From Epithemia pelagica (lineage: Eukaryota > Bacillariophyta > Bacillariophyceae > Surirellales > Surirellaceae), in contig OX337228.1 of assembly GCA_946965045.2 (NCBI GenBank), forward strand, positions 1,488,001 through 1,552,000: a stretch of 64,000 bases of DNA. The letters run 5' to 3'. The notes beneath the pieces are model-generated. The model saw only the letters and a program-made list of their open reading frames with translations, had not been told where the DNA came from and did not search any database. Positions 41,801 through 50,078 of the stretch are shown one piece after another. The translations under genes and the position numbers were made by a program. Within the stretch, counting starts at the first letter, position 1. The number at the start of each line of letters is the position of its first letter.

Positions 41801-42283
41801 AACTGTGCTGACAGATTTCACAGATGACGGTGACTTCATTGGCGAGACTGGGACTTGGCTAGGTGGTCCCTTAGAGAAATCTGTGTTGATCCTCCAAGTG
41901 TTGAACTCTTTCCTCGTTAGGTTCATCCAGTCGCTATTGGATAGCTCGTCTTGAATTTCATTGGTCTTGTATGTGGCCCAATAAGCCAAGAGCTTGATCT
42001 GCTGTCTTGTGGGGCCTTGTAGATCATGTGTCTGTTTGTTGACCTTGTATTGTGTCAGTTCCTTCATGGATTCCTCGGTATTAGTTTGCATATACGAGAT
42101 AACATGGGTAATGTTCTCAAAACCATGGTATTTCATCCACTTCATTAAGTAGTCAGCCCTTTCTTTGGTAAAAAATTGGCAGACAGTAAATATGATGTGG
42201 TCGAATAGGTCTGTGTCCGAGACATTGTCTTGGTTATCTTCTCCCTTAGGAGTCGTAGGTGTCTTGGGTGATTGAGGATCCAT
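38822..42283 (-). CDS. gag-pol: Unit 4: Gag-Pol polyprotein with in-frame deletion of most of RT and RNase H
   Basis: 1,153 aa. Residues up to about 1055 equal unit 3 (gag, protease, integrase with DDE). At 39151/39152 exactly 2,226 bp (742 codons; equivalent to 31551-33776 of unit 3) are missing, fusing the end of integrase to the last part of RNase H without a frame change. No Y-V-D-D remains. It could still make Gag, protease and integrase but not copy RNA, so it would depend on a complete copy. Confidence 0.93.
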   Translation of the reverse strand: MDPQSPKTPTTPKGEDNQDNVSDTDLFDHIIFTVCQFFTKERADYLMKWMKYHGFENITHVISYMQTNTEESMKELTQYKVNKQTHDLQGPTRQQIKLLAYWATYKTNEIQDELSNSDWMNLTRKEFNTWRINTDFSKGPPSQVPVSPMKSPSSVKSVSTVTAASQSQQDLTAFRKGTKRDATAYEVFKDERYYDSFWRVFKTTAKAQGLSNVLNFKYTPPHDDEYAEELFQEQQVFLYSVLVRIIQTDQGRAYVREHEHDEDARAVLQKLHSLHTESDLAKREVLRLTNYISNLRLDDTWRGTTRQFLLHFQEQLRLLDNLVTLSDRIPDHTRMTFLMQAVEKVPDLRRVKILDNVVNTKSGAKSLCYQSYFRLLLDAAYDHDQATQSSVHSRRRHVKQHESLYGQDTDADITSQDDMEYHVHNTKATSESPSSSSKVSLPRDLWFKLSEEDRKLIIEYNKMIQAPSSTTPRTVQTHALDIDPEPDPDPNQVVSDDDSPGVVTEHSDDSDPVTQFINQAMTTDINHPATDLTSVLSNAKSKTSKKVTFKANMHKQAGHVPRYLFSRKSTLPGNQLIDRGANGGLAGSDMRILSKTGRHITIVGIDNHELTGLPVVTCAAKFETNDGPIVGIFNEYAYYGKGLSIHAPGQFEHFGLAVDERSVKVDGKQRITTLDGRAIPLHIKDGLAYIHSLGIPSDDDMDTLPQIIFTSPDTWDPGVLDHSYSPTPSDNDPDWKHVQTDGSMSNHPYDNYGEYTDRVVCNLNLLLDLPYDHGPDDAPFFSIYADAEGNDPTLHASVHRRYQEAYDWKKFRPFFGWQSEDVIADTFKHTTRNGSITFDHDTLKKHFKARNPVLNIPRRHEPVATDSVFSDTPAVDHGGKVAQIFVGRDTLVTDIYGIKSTKQFVNTLQDNIRFRGAMETLISDGGSSLISHKVKDILRTLLIGEYRSEPYHQHQNKAENRYQTVKRMTNALMNATGCPANTWLLCLEYVCDLLNHTSSPTHSGRTPLEALSGRPPDITHLLFFPFWDEVYYRVDPAEPNSGSYRYLGVPIRERSYLYGDNRSVVLNATVPHSILSKRHHLLSYHRVREAIAAKYVAFYWKDGKTNPADILSKHWDFVSIWPMLKPLLFWKGEVQDLNKSNDDKAETTSCGEC

Positions 42284-42603
42284 GGTGTTATTTGGTTGGT
42301 TCGATGTTTATTTAATGTGCGGTGTGATGTGGTTTATTTAATGTGTGATGTGATGTGAACCCGGATGTACCACGTGTGACACGTATGTACCACGTATGTA
42401 ATACCCGGATGTGTGTTGTGATGTGCGACTCCTGGAAATTTCCGTTGATTTCGACAAATTTTCGCCGAGTTTCAACAAATTTTCGCCGAATTTTCGCGAT
42501 TTGACGGGAATGTGTGGCGTGTTGTGCGACCAAGGGTACCCGGATGTGCGTTGAGTTTAAGTCTTGGAAAGGTTTTGAGAGGACGGGAGTTAACTATGAG
42601 TAA

Positions 42604-43383
42604 TTAAGCTTCGGTCTCTGAATCCTCACCCTCTTCCGAATGATCAGAGTCGCTTCCAGGCTCAGATGGGGCAGCACAAGCAACAGAAGAAGAGGTATCA
42701 CCTTCAGCCAGGTGGTTCTCGACCTCGGTACGCAAAGGGTAGATAGTTGCACGATGGTCCTCGATGGTATGGACCTCGTGGATGTAGGCAACGTAGTTAT
42801 CTAGGCGTACAACGTTAGGAGGCAGAGGGCAAGTCGTCGCGTTCACGACGTAGATGGTATTGCAGTATCCAGTTGGGCGCTCGAAGGTTAGGAAGCGGAG
42901 GTGGACAGTACGGATGGGGTTGCCCGAGAGGGCGGCAAAGATGAGGCGACGCCTCGGAGAGCGGTGAAGTTGGTCGTTCAGACGGTCAATGTCTTCTTGG
43001 TCGACGATGTGGGTCACCGATTGGAACTGGCGTTCGATCTGGGTCTCCCCACGGATGATCTCGGGATCGAAGGTCGAACAAGTTGGTTGGCGGAAGTACT
43101 TGATATGATCAGCAATCAACCGGGTGGTACGACGGGATCGAGAAGGGACGAGCCGACGAGGCGGACTCGGGGGCCGAAGCAACGGCGCAGGGATCGGAGC
43201 GTGAGGCTGGGTTGGAGTCTCGAATGGGTTGCTGTTGGAACTGTCGACGGAGATGTTGACCGATGTGTTGGCTGCCTTCGGCGTCGGCACCAGTTCCTGC
43301 TGCACCAGGGTATCGGGCTGCCCGGGATGCAGGTTGGCTCGATAGATCTGTCGTACAGGAGTGATAATCTCGTTAGTATCCAT
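42604..43383 (-). CDS. ORF259, accessory ORF upstream of gag-pol in unit 4
   Basis: The same 259-aa product as at 37229-38008, in the same position relative to the LTR, primer site and gag-pol. Its conservation beside a crippled gag-pol reflects youth, not necessarily selection. Confidence 0.8.
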   Translation of the reverse strand: MDTNEIITPVRQIYRANLHPGQPDTLVQQELVPTPKAANTSVNISVDSSNSNPFETPTQPHAPIPAPLLRPPSPPRRLVPSRSRRTTRLIADHIKYFRQPTCSTFDPEIIRGETQIERQFQSVTHIVDQEDIDRLNDQLHRSPRRRLIFAALSGNPIRTVHLRFLTFERPTGYCNTIYVVNATTCPLPPNVVRLDNYVAYIHEVHTIEDHRATIYPLRTEVENHLAEGDTSSSVACAAPSEPGSDSDHSEEGEDSETEA

Positions 43384-43406
43384 GAAACCACAAGGAAATA
43401 AGCTTT

Positions 43407-43419
43407 GAGACTGTTAATC
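43407..43419 (-). promoter_or_regulatory. Primer binding site of unit 4
   Basis: Same 13 bases as at 38032-38044 and same position next to LTR e. Confidence 0.6.
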
Positions 43420-44202
43420 TGTTACAATTCTTTCTGAATCGTAGGGACATTGATGCTCGGTAGAGCAGACAATCAGGTAGGTCACCAACCGATACAAGCT
43501 TCTCAGGGTCAGAGAAGCAAGCAAGTCGAAGTCTATCAGAAGGATAGTCGGGACACAAAAGAGGATGTGATAAATGGTGATATTGTTAGATTGTGTGTTG
43601 ATTACTACGATAGGTCTACGTGAAATGTTCGGTCCTGCCAAGGGTCATGTATCATAGGTTCTTGGCGGCAACAGGTTTGGAATAGTTGGAGTTGATTCAT
43701 GTGATGTATATGACATGTATATGTGGGCGGATAACATATACAGGGTCAACAGCTCTTGCTTTGGGTTGGCATAGTTGTTTTCATGGCGCGCAGCTTGTTG
43801 ACAATTTGGAGATTGTGGGAATGGAAATATGGTCTCGCGTGATCGTGTGTCGTGCTTGGGATACTTAGACCGTTGGGTCGGATAGATGCCGATAGCGCTC
43901 GGATGTCGCTTGGGCGCGCTCGATGATTTCGGGCGCGTACGCTTAGGGCGTTAGTACAGTGTCCGAGCAACGGCCAAATTTACGTCCGTTGTAATACCGC
44001 ACGACCCAATTTAGTCTTGAGAGTGAGTTCGTCAATCTATTCTCACTTTTCATGATTTGCGAAGAAATATAGGTCGATATAGCGCGAAGCTAGGAAACAT
44101 AGCTCGAAGCTAGAGGGCATGATGCGATAGCACGAGGCTATGTGACATGGGGAATCGATGAGATGTAGAATCTAACCACCATAGACGGTGAGAATTCTAA
44201 CA
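43420..44202 (-). repeat. LTR e, 5' end of the nested array
   Basis: 783 bp, full length, followed by the CATTG target duplication. Confidence 0.93.
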
Positions 44203-44496
44203 CATTGTTGCGTTCCCAGGAGGGATACCTGGGTTCTTTTCTCCTTTGTTTGGTTGTTGTTTGTGTGTGGCTTTTCGCTGTGGTCTGAAGCCAGCGTCCT
44301 GGTGTCACCCGATCCTGGATCCCTCATTCTTTTTCCCCTTTTGGTCTTGATTTTGTCCGTTGTGCCTCGTTCGCGAGAGGGAGGTGGTGGAAGGCGTACC
44401 TTTTTCGCCTCATTCCTATACAAGCCCGTCCGAGCACGCCGTTCCTACAAGACCAAAACCTATCATGCAAGAAAAAGATTCGTAACAGCCCTGCTG

Positions 44497-47400
44497 ATGT
44501 TTAATATAGTCTCTAATTCGTCTGTTTCATGGGCTGGTACTCTGGACCAAGGACAAGTACCGTATACCAGAAAGCGACCGTTGGCAGTTCGTCGACGACA
44601 TAAGCCCGCGAAAACAACAAGGCCCAAGGGATCTTCTCGTCAAGAAACACGAAGAAACGACGAACGAAACGAGCTCGACCATGGCGGACCAGATCTACGA
44701 CGCATTTGGTGCCCGGAAGAACCGACACCGTTTCCAGAAGGTCCTGATCGATGGAAATTGCCGGATGGCCGTCTTTCCCACTACTTTGGGACCGTAGACG
44801 AGCTAAGCGCAGCAATCCAACAGAATCCCCTTTCAAGACGAACGATGAATCCGATTGCGCAATTCCAGGCAATTCGTGATCTTGGAGGTGGATTGTTGCA
44901 TCGAAATCGGAAACAAGGAAACCGTCGAGTTTCTCAAGCAATGATTGCGGCCATCAAGCTCTCTTCGACCACGAGTTATCAGCAAGCCGAACACTTGCAT
45001 CATCGCATGTCCGTGTACATCAACATGGCGAACGAAGAGGACTACCCTGTTGTGGTCGATACTGGAGCGTCGTCCTCCTTGACACCCACACTGAAAGACA
45101 TTGACGGACCGATCAAACCGTGCGACACGACCGAGTTGAATGGCCTTGCCAGCACGACCAAAGTTGTGGGAGTTGGCATGGTTCAGTGGACCGTCCGAGA
45201 CGTCTTTGGAGTCGTCCGAACAATCCGGACGAAGGCATACTACGTTCCAGATGCGAGCATCCGCCTCTTCAGCCCTCAATCCTACTTCCAAGAGAAGGAG
45301 GCTGGTGGATTGTCGCTTGACCATGCTCGTTGTCGGCTCACTCTGCATGATGGAAGTGAATTGACTTTTCCGTTTAACTGGCAGAGCAACCTTCCCTTGA
45401 TGTTGCCAGCAGTGCAGACCCAGATGGGTTTGTCTTTTGAAGACGTGATGTCCATCCAAGAAATGGAGGCCTTCATGTCAGTGGCTGCTGAAACCAATCA
45501 GAATGTAACCGCGGCGCAGCGAGAATTGCTCTCTTGGCACTGGCGTCTTGGGCACGCGAATTTTGAGTGGATCCAAGATCTTTGTCGCGATCCAAAGGTG
45601 GACCGACGACGCGTCCTGCATACTCGACATGACCATGTGTCGAATTGCCCGACGCGGAATCTTCGTTGTACCGCCTGTCAGTTAGGAAAACAACGACGCC
45701 GTGGTGCAAACACTCAACACGCGAACACAAAAGAAGGACGTCAAATGGTCACTAAGTCAGATAATCTAGCACCAGGTGACCGTGTCAGCATTGATCAATA
45801 CCAGTCGCCTTTGACTGGTCGTTTGCCCCATACTCGAGGCAAAGAACCCAAGAAAGATCAGTACACGGGTGGTACATTATTCGTGGACCATGCTTCTGGT
45901 CTTATGTACTGTGTGCACCAAGTGTCCCTCAAAACTGGCGAGACCGTTGAAGCTAAACTGGAATTCGAACGTTATGCCCTCGACCATGGTGTCACTGTCA
46001 AGTCTTACCTTGTGGATAACAAACCTTTTGGGAATGACAAATTTGTTGATGCTGTCAGTGCGGCCAATCAGACCCTATCCTTTTCGGGCGTTGGGGCACA
46101 TCACCAAAATGGTGTTGCCGAACGTGGCATACAGACTGTAACCAGCTGGGCTCGAACGATGATGCTCCATGCTGTTCTCCACTGGCCCGAACACGCCCAT
46201 GATTTGAGTTTATGGCCCTTTGCCCTGCACCATGCAGTTTGGTTATGGAATAACCTGCCCAAGCGCGGTACCTTTATTGCCCCATTGGAATTGTTCAGCG
46301 GTACCACTTTCCCTACCTTGCATCACCTCCAACGCAGTCATGTGTGGGGTTGCCCTGTTTATGTCTTAGACCCTTCGATCCAAGACGGCAAGAAACTTCC
46401 CAAGTGGCATCCGCGTTCTCGACGAGGGCAATATCTGGGAGTGTCCCCCAACCACTCTAGTACCGTGGGCCTTATCCTTAATTTGGCAACGGGATTCGTC
46501 AGTCCCCAATTCCATGTGGTCTATGACGACCTTTTCTCAAGTGTACCTAATGCGCCGCCTCTCCACCACGACTGGCTAACGAACGAGGAATTGGACGCCC
46601 TACAGCGCCAACGAACTGAGGCCGAACGTATCAACGGCCTCCCTATCCCCCAGCCAGTTCTTCCGCCACCACCCTTGGCTCCAGAGGGAGCCGTGGCCCC
46701 TTTGGCTCCAGAGGGAGAGGCAATGGATGCTGAGGCCGCTCCAGGTCCCGATCCCATTTTCGCTCCTGACGACGACTCTGTTCCTCCTCCTGAACCTCTT
46801 TTCCCTCACCAATTTCCCCTGGACAATGTGGACCCAAATGGACCTCAAGCTCCTGTTGATCCTAATGATGGCCTCCACATGCCAGAATGGCAGACGGAAG
46901 GAGTGTGGGACGATGGCAACAACACAACAATGGATTCGGCGGATGAAGTTGTCGTGTTTGATGAGGAAGATGAACGAGAAAACGAGAAAGCCAGACGAAA
47001 GCAACACTTTGAACAGCCAGACGAGATGACTTTTGGTCGTGGTAAGAGGACTCGCAAGCCTAATCCCAAGTATGCAAGCTTCTCGCAAGCACGGTGGGCT
47101 GCACTCTCCCACTTTCCCCATGAGTCTGAAACGTATGCGCGAACGAAAGTGAAACGTGACTCCCTCAACGATGCATTCTTGGCACGATTGGATTGGAGCA
47201 CGGCCATTCACGAACTCAAGTCTACAACCTCAACCCTATTGGGACGTCTCATGGCACTCCACATGGACGTAAGGACGGGAACTATGGAAGCTATGCATCC
47301 CATGATGCTAGTAACTAAGGCCGATGCAGCGGACAACCCTAGATGGCATGATGCCATGAACGGACCGGACGCAGCTGGCTTTATGGAAGCCTGTAAAAAG

Positions 47401-48957
47401 GAGATTGACACCTTGTCACGCCTGATGAAAGCCTGGGAGGTCGTCGACCGCCAGGACTGGATGAATGTCATCCCTTCTACATGGGCGTTTAAAAGGAAAC
47501 GCTATCCCGATGGCTCAGTAAAGAAACTCAAAGCACGCTTCTGTGCTCGTGGCGACTTCCAAGTCGAAGGCGTCGACTTCTTCGAGACGTTTGCCCCAGT
47601 GGTCAATTGGACCACCGTTCGTCTCATGCTGATTCTATCAATAGTGTTGAACCTTGCAACAGTCCAAGTGGACTACACTGCTGCTTTTTTGCATGCACCC
47701 ATCGATCGAGATCCCAACTGGAACTCGATGACTCGACAAGAACGCGAACGAAGCGGCGTATATGTCGAAATGCCACGGGGATTTGGCCAAGACGGTAAGG
47801 TTCTTAAGCTTATCCGTTCCTTATATGGCCTTAAACAAGCCCCAAGGAATTTCTTTCTACACTTTAAAGGGCAATTGGAACGCGTCGGTTTCGTTTCGCA
47901 AGACGCAGTTGATCCGTGCCTCTTTATTTCTGAAAGAGTGATCGCAGTGATCTATGTAGACGACATTCTCTTCTACAGCCCCAAGCGAGAGTATATTGAC
48001 GAAATCCTCGACAAGTTGAAGTCGGACGAACATGCCGAACTAGAAGTCGAAGGAAGTGTGGCAGGGTTCCTCGGTGTTCATATCGAACGAGATGACACAA
48101 AAGGAACCATTAAACTCACACAGAAAGGCTTAACCAAGCGATTCTTGGAAGCCCTACAGGTTGGTGACCTCCAGCGCAGCTGTACACCCGCTCTGTCTAA
48201 ACCACTTGTTGAAGATAAGAATGGAGCACCGCCACAAGGACGCTACAATTTTGCTAGCGTCGTCGGAATGCTACAGTATTTACACGCCCACAGTCGACCG
48301 GACATTACATATGCCGTCAGTCAGTGCGCCCGTTTTACATTTAGCCCAAAGCGATCCCACGAAGAAGCGCTCGAGAAGATCGGGCAGTACCTAAAACACA
48401 CACAAGATCAAGGTCTGCTACTTAAGCCCAGTGCCACTTTGGATGTGGACTGTTTCGTGGATGCCGACTTTGCAGGATTATGGCCGTACGAAGACAAACT
48501 TGACCCAACGTGTGTCAAGAGCCGTACCGGTTTCGCGATTTGTATTGCCAACTGTCCCGTTATTTGGAACAGCAAGCTACAGTCATCAATCGCCCTAAGT
48601 ACAATGGAAGCAGAATACAATGCCCTCAGTGAAGCGCTCAAGTCAGTTCTTCCCCTACAAGAACTCCTCACTCATGTCGCGCGAGGCGTTGGTCTGCCAG
48701 AAGACTACACAACAACTTTTAAAACCACCGTGTGGGAAGACAACGCGGGAGCTCTTACCCTCGCAAACATGGAACCCGGTCGGATCACTCCTAGATCCAA
48801 GTATTACGCGGTGAAGACACACTGGTTTCGCTCTCATTTGAGTGAACGACTCAAAATCGTTAAAGTGGATACGACCCAACAACGTGCCGATATCCTTACC
48901 AAAGGCCTCACCCAAGCAACCTTCGAAAACATTCGCAAATTGCTGTGTGGTTGGTGA
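44497..48957 (+). CDS. pol: Pol of outer Copia element (protease, integrase, RT, RNase H)
   Basis: 1,486 aa from the first internal ATG at 44497; the frame is open upstream to the insertion point at 44203 and, across the removed array, back to the gag TGA. Seen: protease D188-T-G-A-S-S; integrase zinc finger H-W-R-L-G-H-A ... C-T-A-C; integrase core with S-I-D-Q-Y, L-V-D-N-K and N-G-V-A-E-R-G; RT with L-Y-G-L-K-Q-A-P and Y-V-D-D at 1153-1156; RNase H with F-V-D-A-D, S-T-M-E-A-E-Y and E-D-N-A-G-A, ending A-D-I-L-T-K-G. A Pro-rich linker lies between integrase and RT. All catalytic motifs are intact. With the array in place it lacks gag and a promoter in cis. Confidence 0.93.
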   Translation: MFNIVSNSSVSWAGTLDQGQVPYTRKRPLAVRRRHKPAKTTRPKGSSRQETRRNDERNELDHGGPDLRRIWCPEEPTPFPEGPDRWKLPDGRLSHYFGTVDELSAAIQQNPLSRRTMNPIAQFQAIRDLGGGLLHRNRKQGNRRVSQAMIAAIKLSSTTSYQQAEHLHHRMSVYINMANEEDYPVVVDTGASSSLTPTLKDIDGPIKPCDTTELNGLASTTKVVGVGMVQWTVRDVFGVVRTIRTKAYYVPDASIRLFSPQSYFQEKEAGGLSLDHARCRLTLHDGSELTFPFNWQSNLPLMLPAVQTQMGLSFEDVMSIQEMEAFMSVAAETNQNVTAAQRELLSWHWRLGHANFEWIQDLCRDPKVDRRRVLHTRHDHVSNCPTRNLRCTACQLGKQRRRGANTQHANTKEGRQMVTKSDNLAPGDRVSIDQYQSPLTGRLPHTRGKEPKKDQYTGGTLFVDHASGLMYCVHQVSLKTGETVEAKLEFERYALDHGVTVKSYLVDNKPFGNDKFVDAVSAANQTLSFSGVGAHHQNGVAERGIQTVTSWARTMMLHAVLHWPEHAHDLSLWPFALHHAVWLWNNLPKRGTFIAPLELFSGTTFPTLHHLQRSHVWGCPVYVLDPSIQDGKKLPKWHPRSRRGQYLGVSPNHSSTVGLILNLATGFVSPQFHVVYDDLFSSVPNAPPLHHDWLTNEELDALQRQRTEAERINGLPIPQPVLPPPPLAPEGAVAPLAPEGEAMDAEAAPGPDPIFAPDDDSVPPPEPLFPHQFPLDNVDPNGPQAPVDPNDGLHMPEWQTEGVWDDGNNTTMDSADEVVVFDEEDERENEKARRKQHFEQPDEMTFGRGKRTRKPNPKYASFSQARWAALSHFPHESETYARTKVKRDSLNDAFLARLDWSTAIHELKSTTSTLLGRLMALHMDVRTGTMEAMHPMMLVTKADAADNPRWHDAMNGPDAAGFMEACKKEIDTLSRLMKAWEVVDRQDWMNVIPSTWAFKRKRYPDGSVKKLKARFCARGDFQVEGVDFFETFAPVVNWTTVRLMLILSIVLNLATVQVDYTAAFLHAPIDRDPNWNSMTRQERERSGVYVEMPRGFGQDGKVLKLIRSLYGLKQAPRNFFLHFKGQLERVGFVSQDAVDPCLFISERVIAVIYVDDILFYSPKREYIDEILDKLKSDEHAELEVEGSVAGFLGVHIERDDTKGTIKLTQKGLTKRFLEALQVGDLQRSCTPALSKPLVEDKNGAPPQGRYNFASVVGMLQYLHAHSRPDITYAVSQCARFTFSPKRSHEEALEKIGQYLKHTQDQGLLLKPSATLDVDCFVDADFAGLWPYEDKLDPTCVKSRTGFAICIANCPVIWNSKLQSSIALSTMEAEYNALSEALKSVLPLQELLTHVARGVGLPEDYTTTFKTTVWEDNAGALTLANMEPGRITPRSKYYAVKTHWFRSHLSERLKIVKVDTTQQRADILTKGLTQATFENIRKLLCGW

Positions 48958-49033
48958 GATGCCATTTCATTCTCTTTTGTTTTCTTCATTACATTTACAA
49001 TCTACCTACATGTTCTCATCCGAATGCTCGTCT

Positions 49034-49042
49034 GAGAGGGAG
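49034..49042 (+). promoter_or_regulatory. Polypurine tract of outer Copia element
   Basis: GAGAGGGAG directly before the 3' LTR, the expected site for plus-strand priming. Confidence 0.75.
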
Positions 49043-49189
49043 TGACAAGGGAGAGCGACCTAGTTGAGACTCCCCTAGCTCACGTCAGACTCGCAATCGT
49101 CAGTGCTTACGCACACATTCTTCTTTAGGCCCTACCGGCATTACGTAACGTATTATCTAGTCATAATTTTCAAAACCATCCCCTTTTCA
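49043..49189 (+). repeat. 3' LTR of outer Copia element
   Basis: 147 bp, identical to 18683-18829; followed by the ACACA target duplication. Confidence 0.95.
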
Positions 49190-49309
49190 ACACACAACAA
49201 TGATAAGACACAAATTAAGCTCAAAGATACGAAGCACCAAGATCACACCGCAATCACCTCTTGTTTGTTGCATCTAGCTTCCCCCAAGACAAAGACAACA
49301 AGACAACAA

Positions 49310-49672
49310 TCAACCATAGTTTATGACATAGATGGTGATAAGCAAACAAATAGACAATCCCCAAGCACGAGTCGTCTTGCCGTTGTAATCGGAAAAAGCC
49401 TGGTTGATTGTGGTTTCGAGCGAATGCAAAGCTTCCATTTGGTCTGTGGAGGTGCAAGGGAGGCTTGCGGATGGTTGGATCAAAAGGAGAGCTTGCATGG
49501 ATGGATGGAAAGGATGGTCATCTGTCTCGTTGGTGTGGTTGTTCTTGGTGGTGGTATGCAGACCATGGAGAGACTCGTTGCGGCGGGTTTCGGAGGCAAC
49601 CGCAGGTTCACGATGGTCCGGTGGGGCAAGGGAGACATGTTGGTCATCTTGGGTGAAGGATTGAACGTTCAT
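49310..49672 (-). CDS. Hypothetical protein, possible membrane anchor at C terminus
   Basis: 120 aa from the ATG at 49672 (the frame is open to 49801). Polar, His/Thr/Asn-rich, ending in a hydrophobic stretch (A-W-G-L-S-I-C-L-L-I-T-I-Y-V-I) followed by N-Y-G-stop. No family recognised; it may be the first exon of a longer gene or a chance frame. The neighbourhood lies between two retrotransposons. Confidence 0.3.
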   Translation of the reverse strand: MNVQSFTQDDQHVSLAPPDHREPAVASETRRNESLHGLHTTTKNNHTNETDDHPFHPSMQALLLIQPSASLPCTSTDQMEALHSLETTINQAFSDYNGKTTRAWGLSICLLITIYVINYG

Positions 49673-49926
49673 GGGTGATGTTATGACACTCTCAAGATTG
49701 GCTCCGTGGTGAATGTGTGGTGTGTTTTTGTGGTTTGTGGCAAAGTCGAGAAATCGCCAATTTTGGACCCTCGCGCCGTGGGGGTGAAAAAAAAGGTACA
49801 ATCTATTTTAACGCTGCCGCGCGCACCCGCTAGGGTAGCGTCGACCGACGCGCCTGGCTGAATAAGACTTTGCACCTCGAATTCACGACACATGTGCGAC
49901 CCGACTATTCACCCCTGCTTGGGGGT

Positions 49927-50073
49927 TGATGTTGCGGTACGCACGACAGACGAGTGGACAGGCCGGCGCGTCGAGAGCGCGGCGACATCTGTCACACTCC
50001 GTTGTCTTCCAGGAGCCAAGGCTCATTCTTTTGTCTGTGGCCGTCACGAGAGACCGCTGGAAGAATAGCTTAA
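49927..50073 (+). repeat. Split direct repeat A1
   Basis: 147 bp, identical to 56076-56222; the gag ATG follows 5 bp later. Confidence 0.92.
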
Positions 50074-50078
50074 GCACC

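Larger units (their letters stand above)
20641..44202 (-). mobile_element. Nested tandem array of a second Copia element (4 interiors, 5 LTRs)
   Basis: Order on the + axis: LTR a (20641-21423), 3' part of unit 1, truncated LTR b (23683-24349), unit 2, inverted pol scrap, LTR c (30444-31226), unit 3, LTR d (38045-38827), unit 4, LTR e (43420-44202). All units lie on the minus strand and share the LTRs between them. Only the outer ends carry a target duplication, CATTG (20636-20640 and 44203-44207). The LTR ends are TGTTA...TAACA. The best full unit (LTR c to LTR d) is 8,384 bp. The interiors are nearly identical, so the array is young. Confidence 0.93.
18683..49189 (+). mobile_element. Outer Copia-type LTR retrotransposon, split by a nested array
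   Basis: Flanked by identical 147-bp LTRs that start TG and end CA, and by the 5-bp target duplication ACACA (18678-18682 and 49190-49194). Own sequence is 18683-20640 and 44203-49189, about 6.9 kb: LTR, tRNA primer site, gag, pol (protease-integrase-RT-RNase H, the Copia order), purine tract, LTR. Identical LTRs point to a recent insertion, and the 23.6-kb insertion between gag and pol is more recent still. The frames are intact, so only the nested insertion visibly disables it. It resembles diatom CoDi elements; the sublineage is not assigned. Confidence 0.95.

Noticed and set aside
20641-44202. Regular repetition of about 780 bp considered as a satellite or CRISPR-like array
   Set aside because: The repeats are LTRs with TGTTA...TAACA ends, purine tracts and primer sites; the spacers are retroelement interiors.
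44188-44496. Pol start at the ATG at 44188
   Set aside because: That ATG lies inside LTR e of the nested array and did not exist before the insertion.
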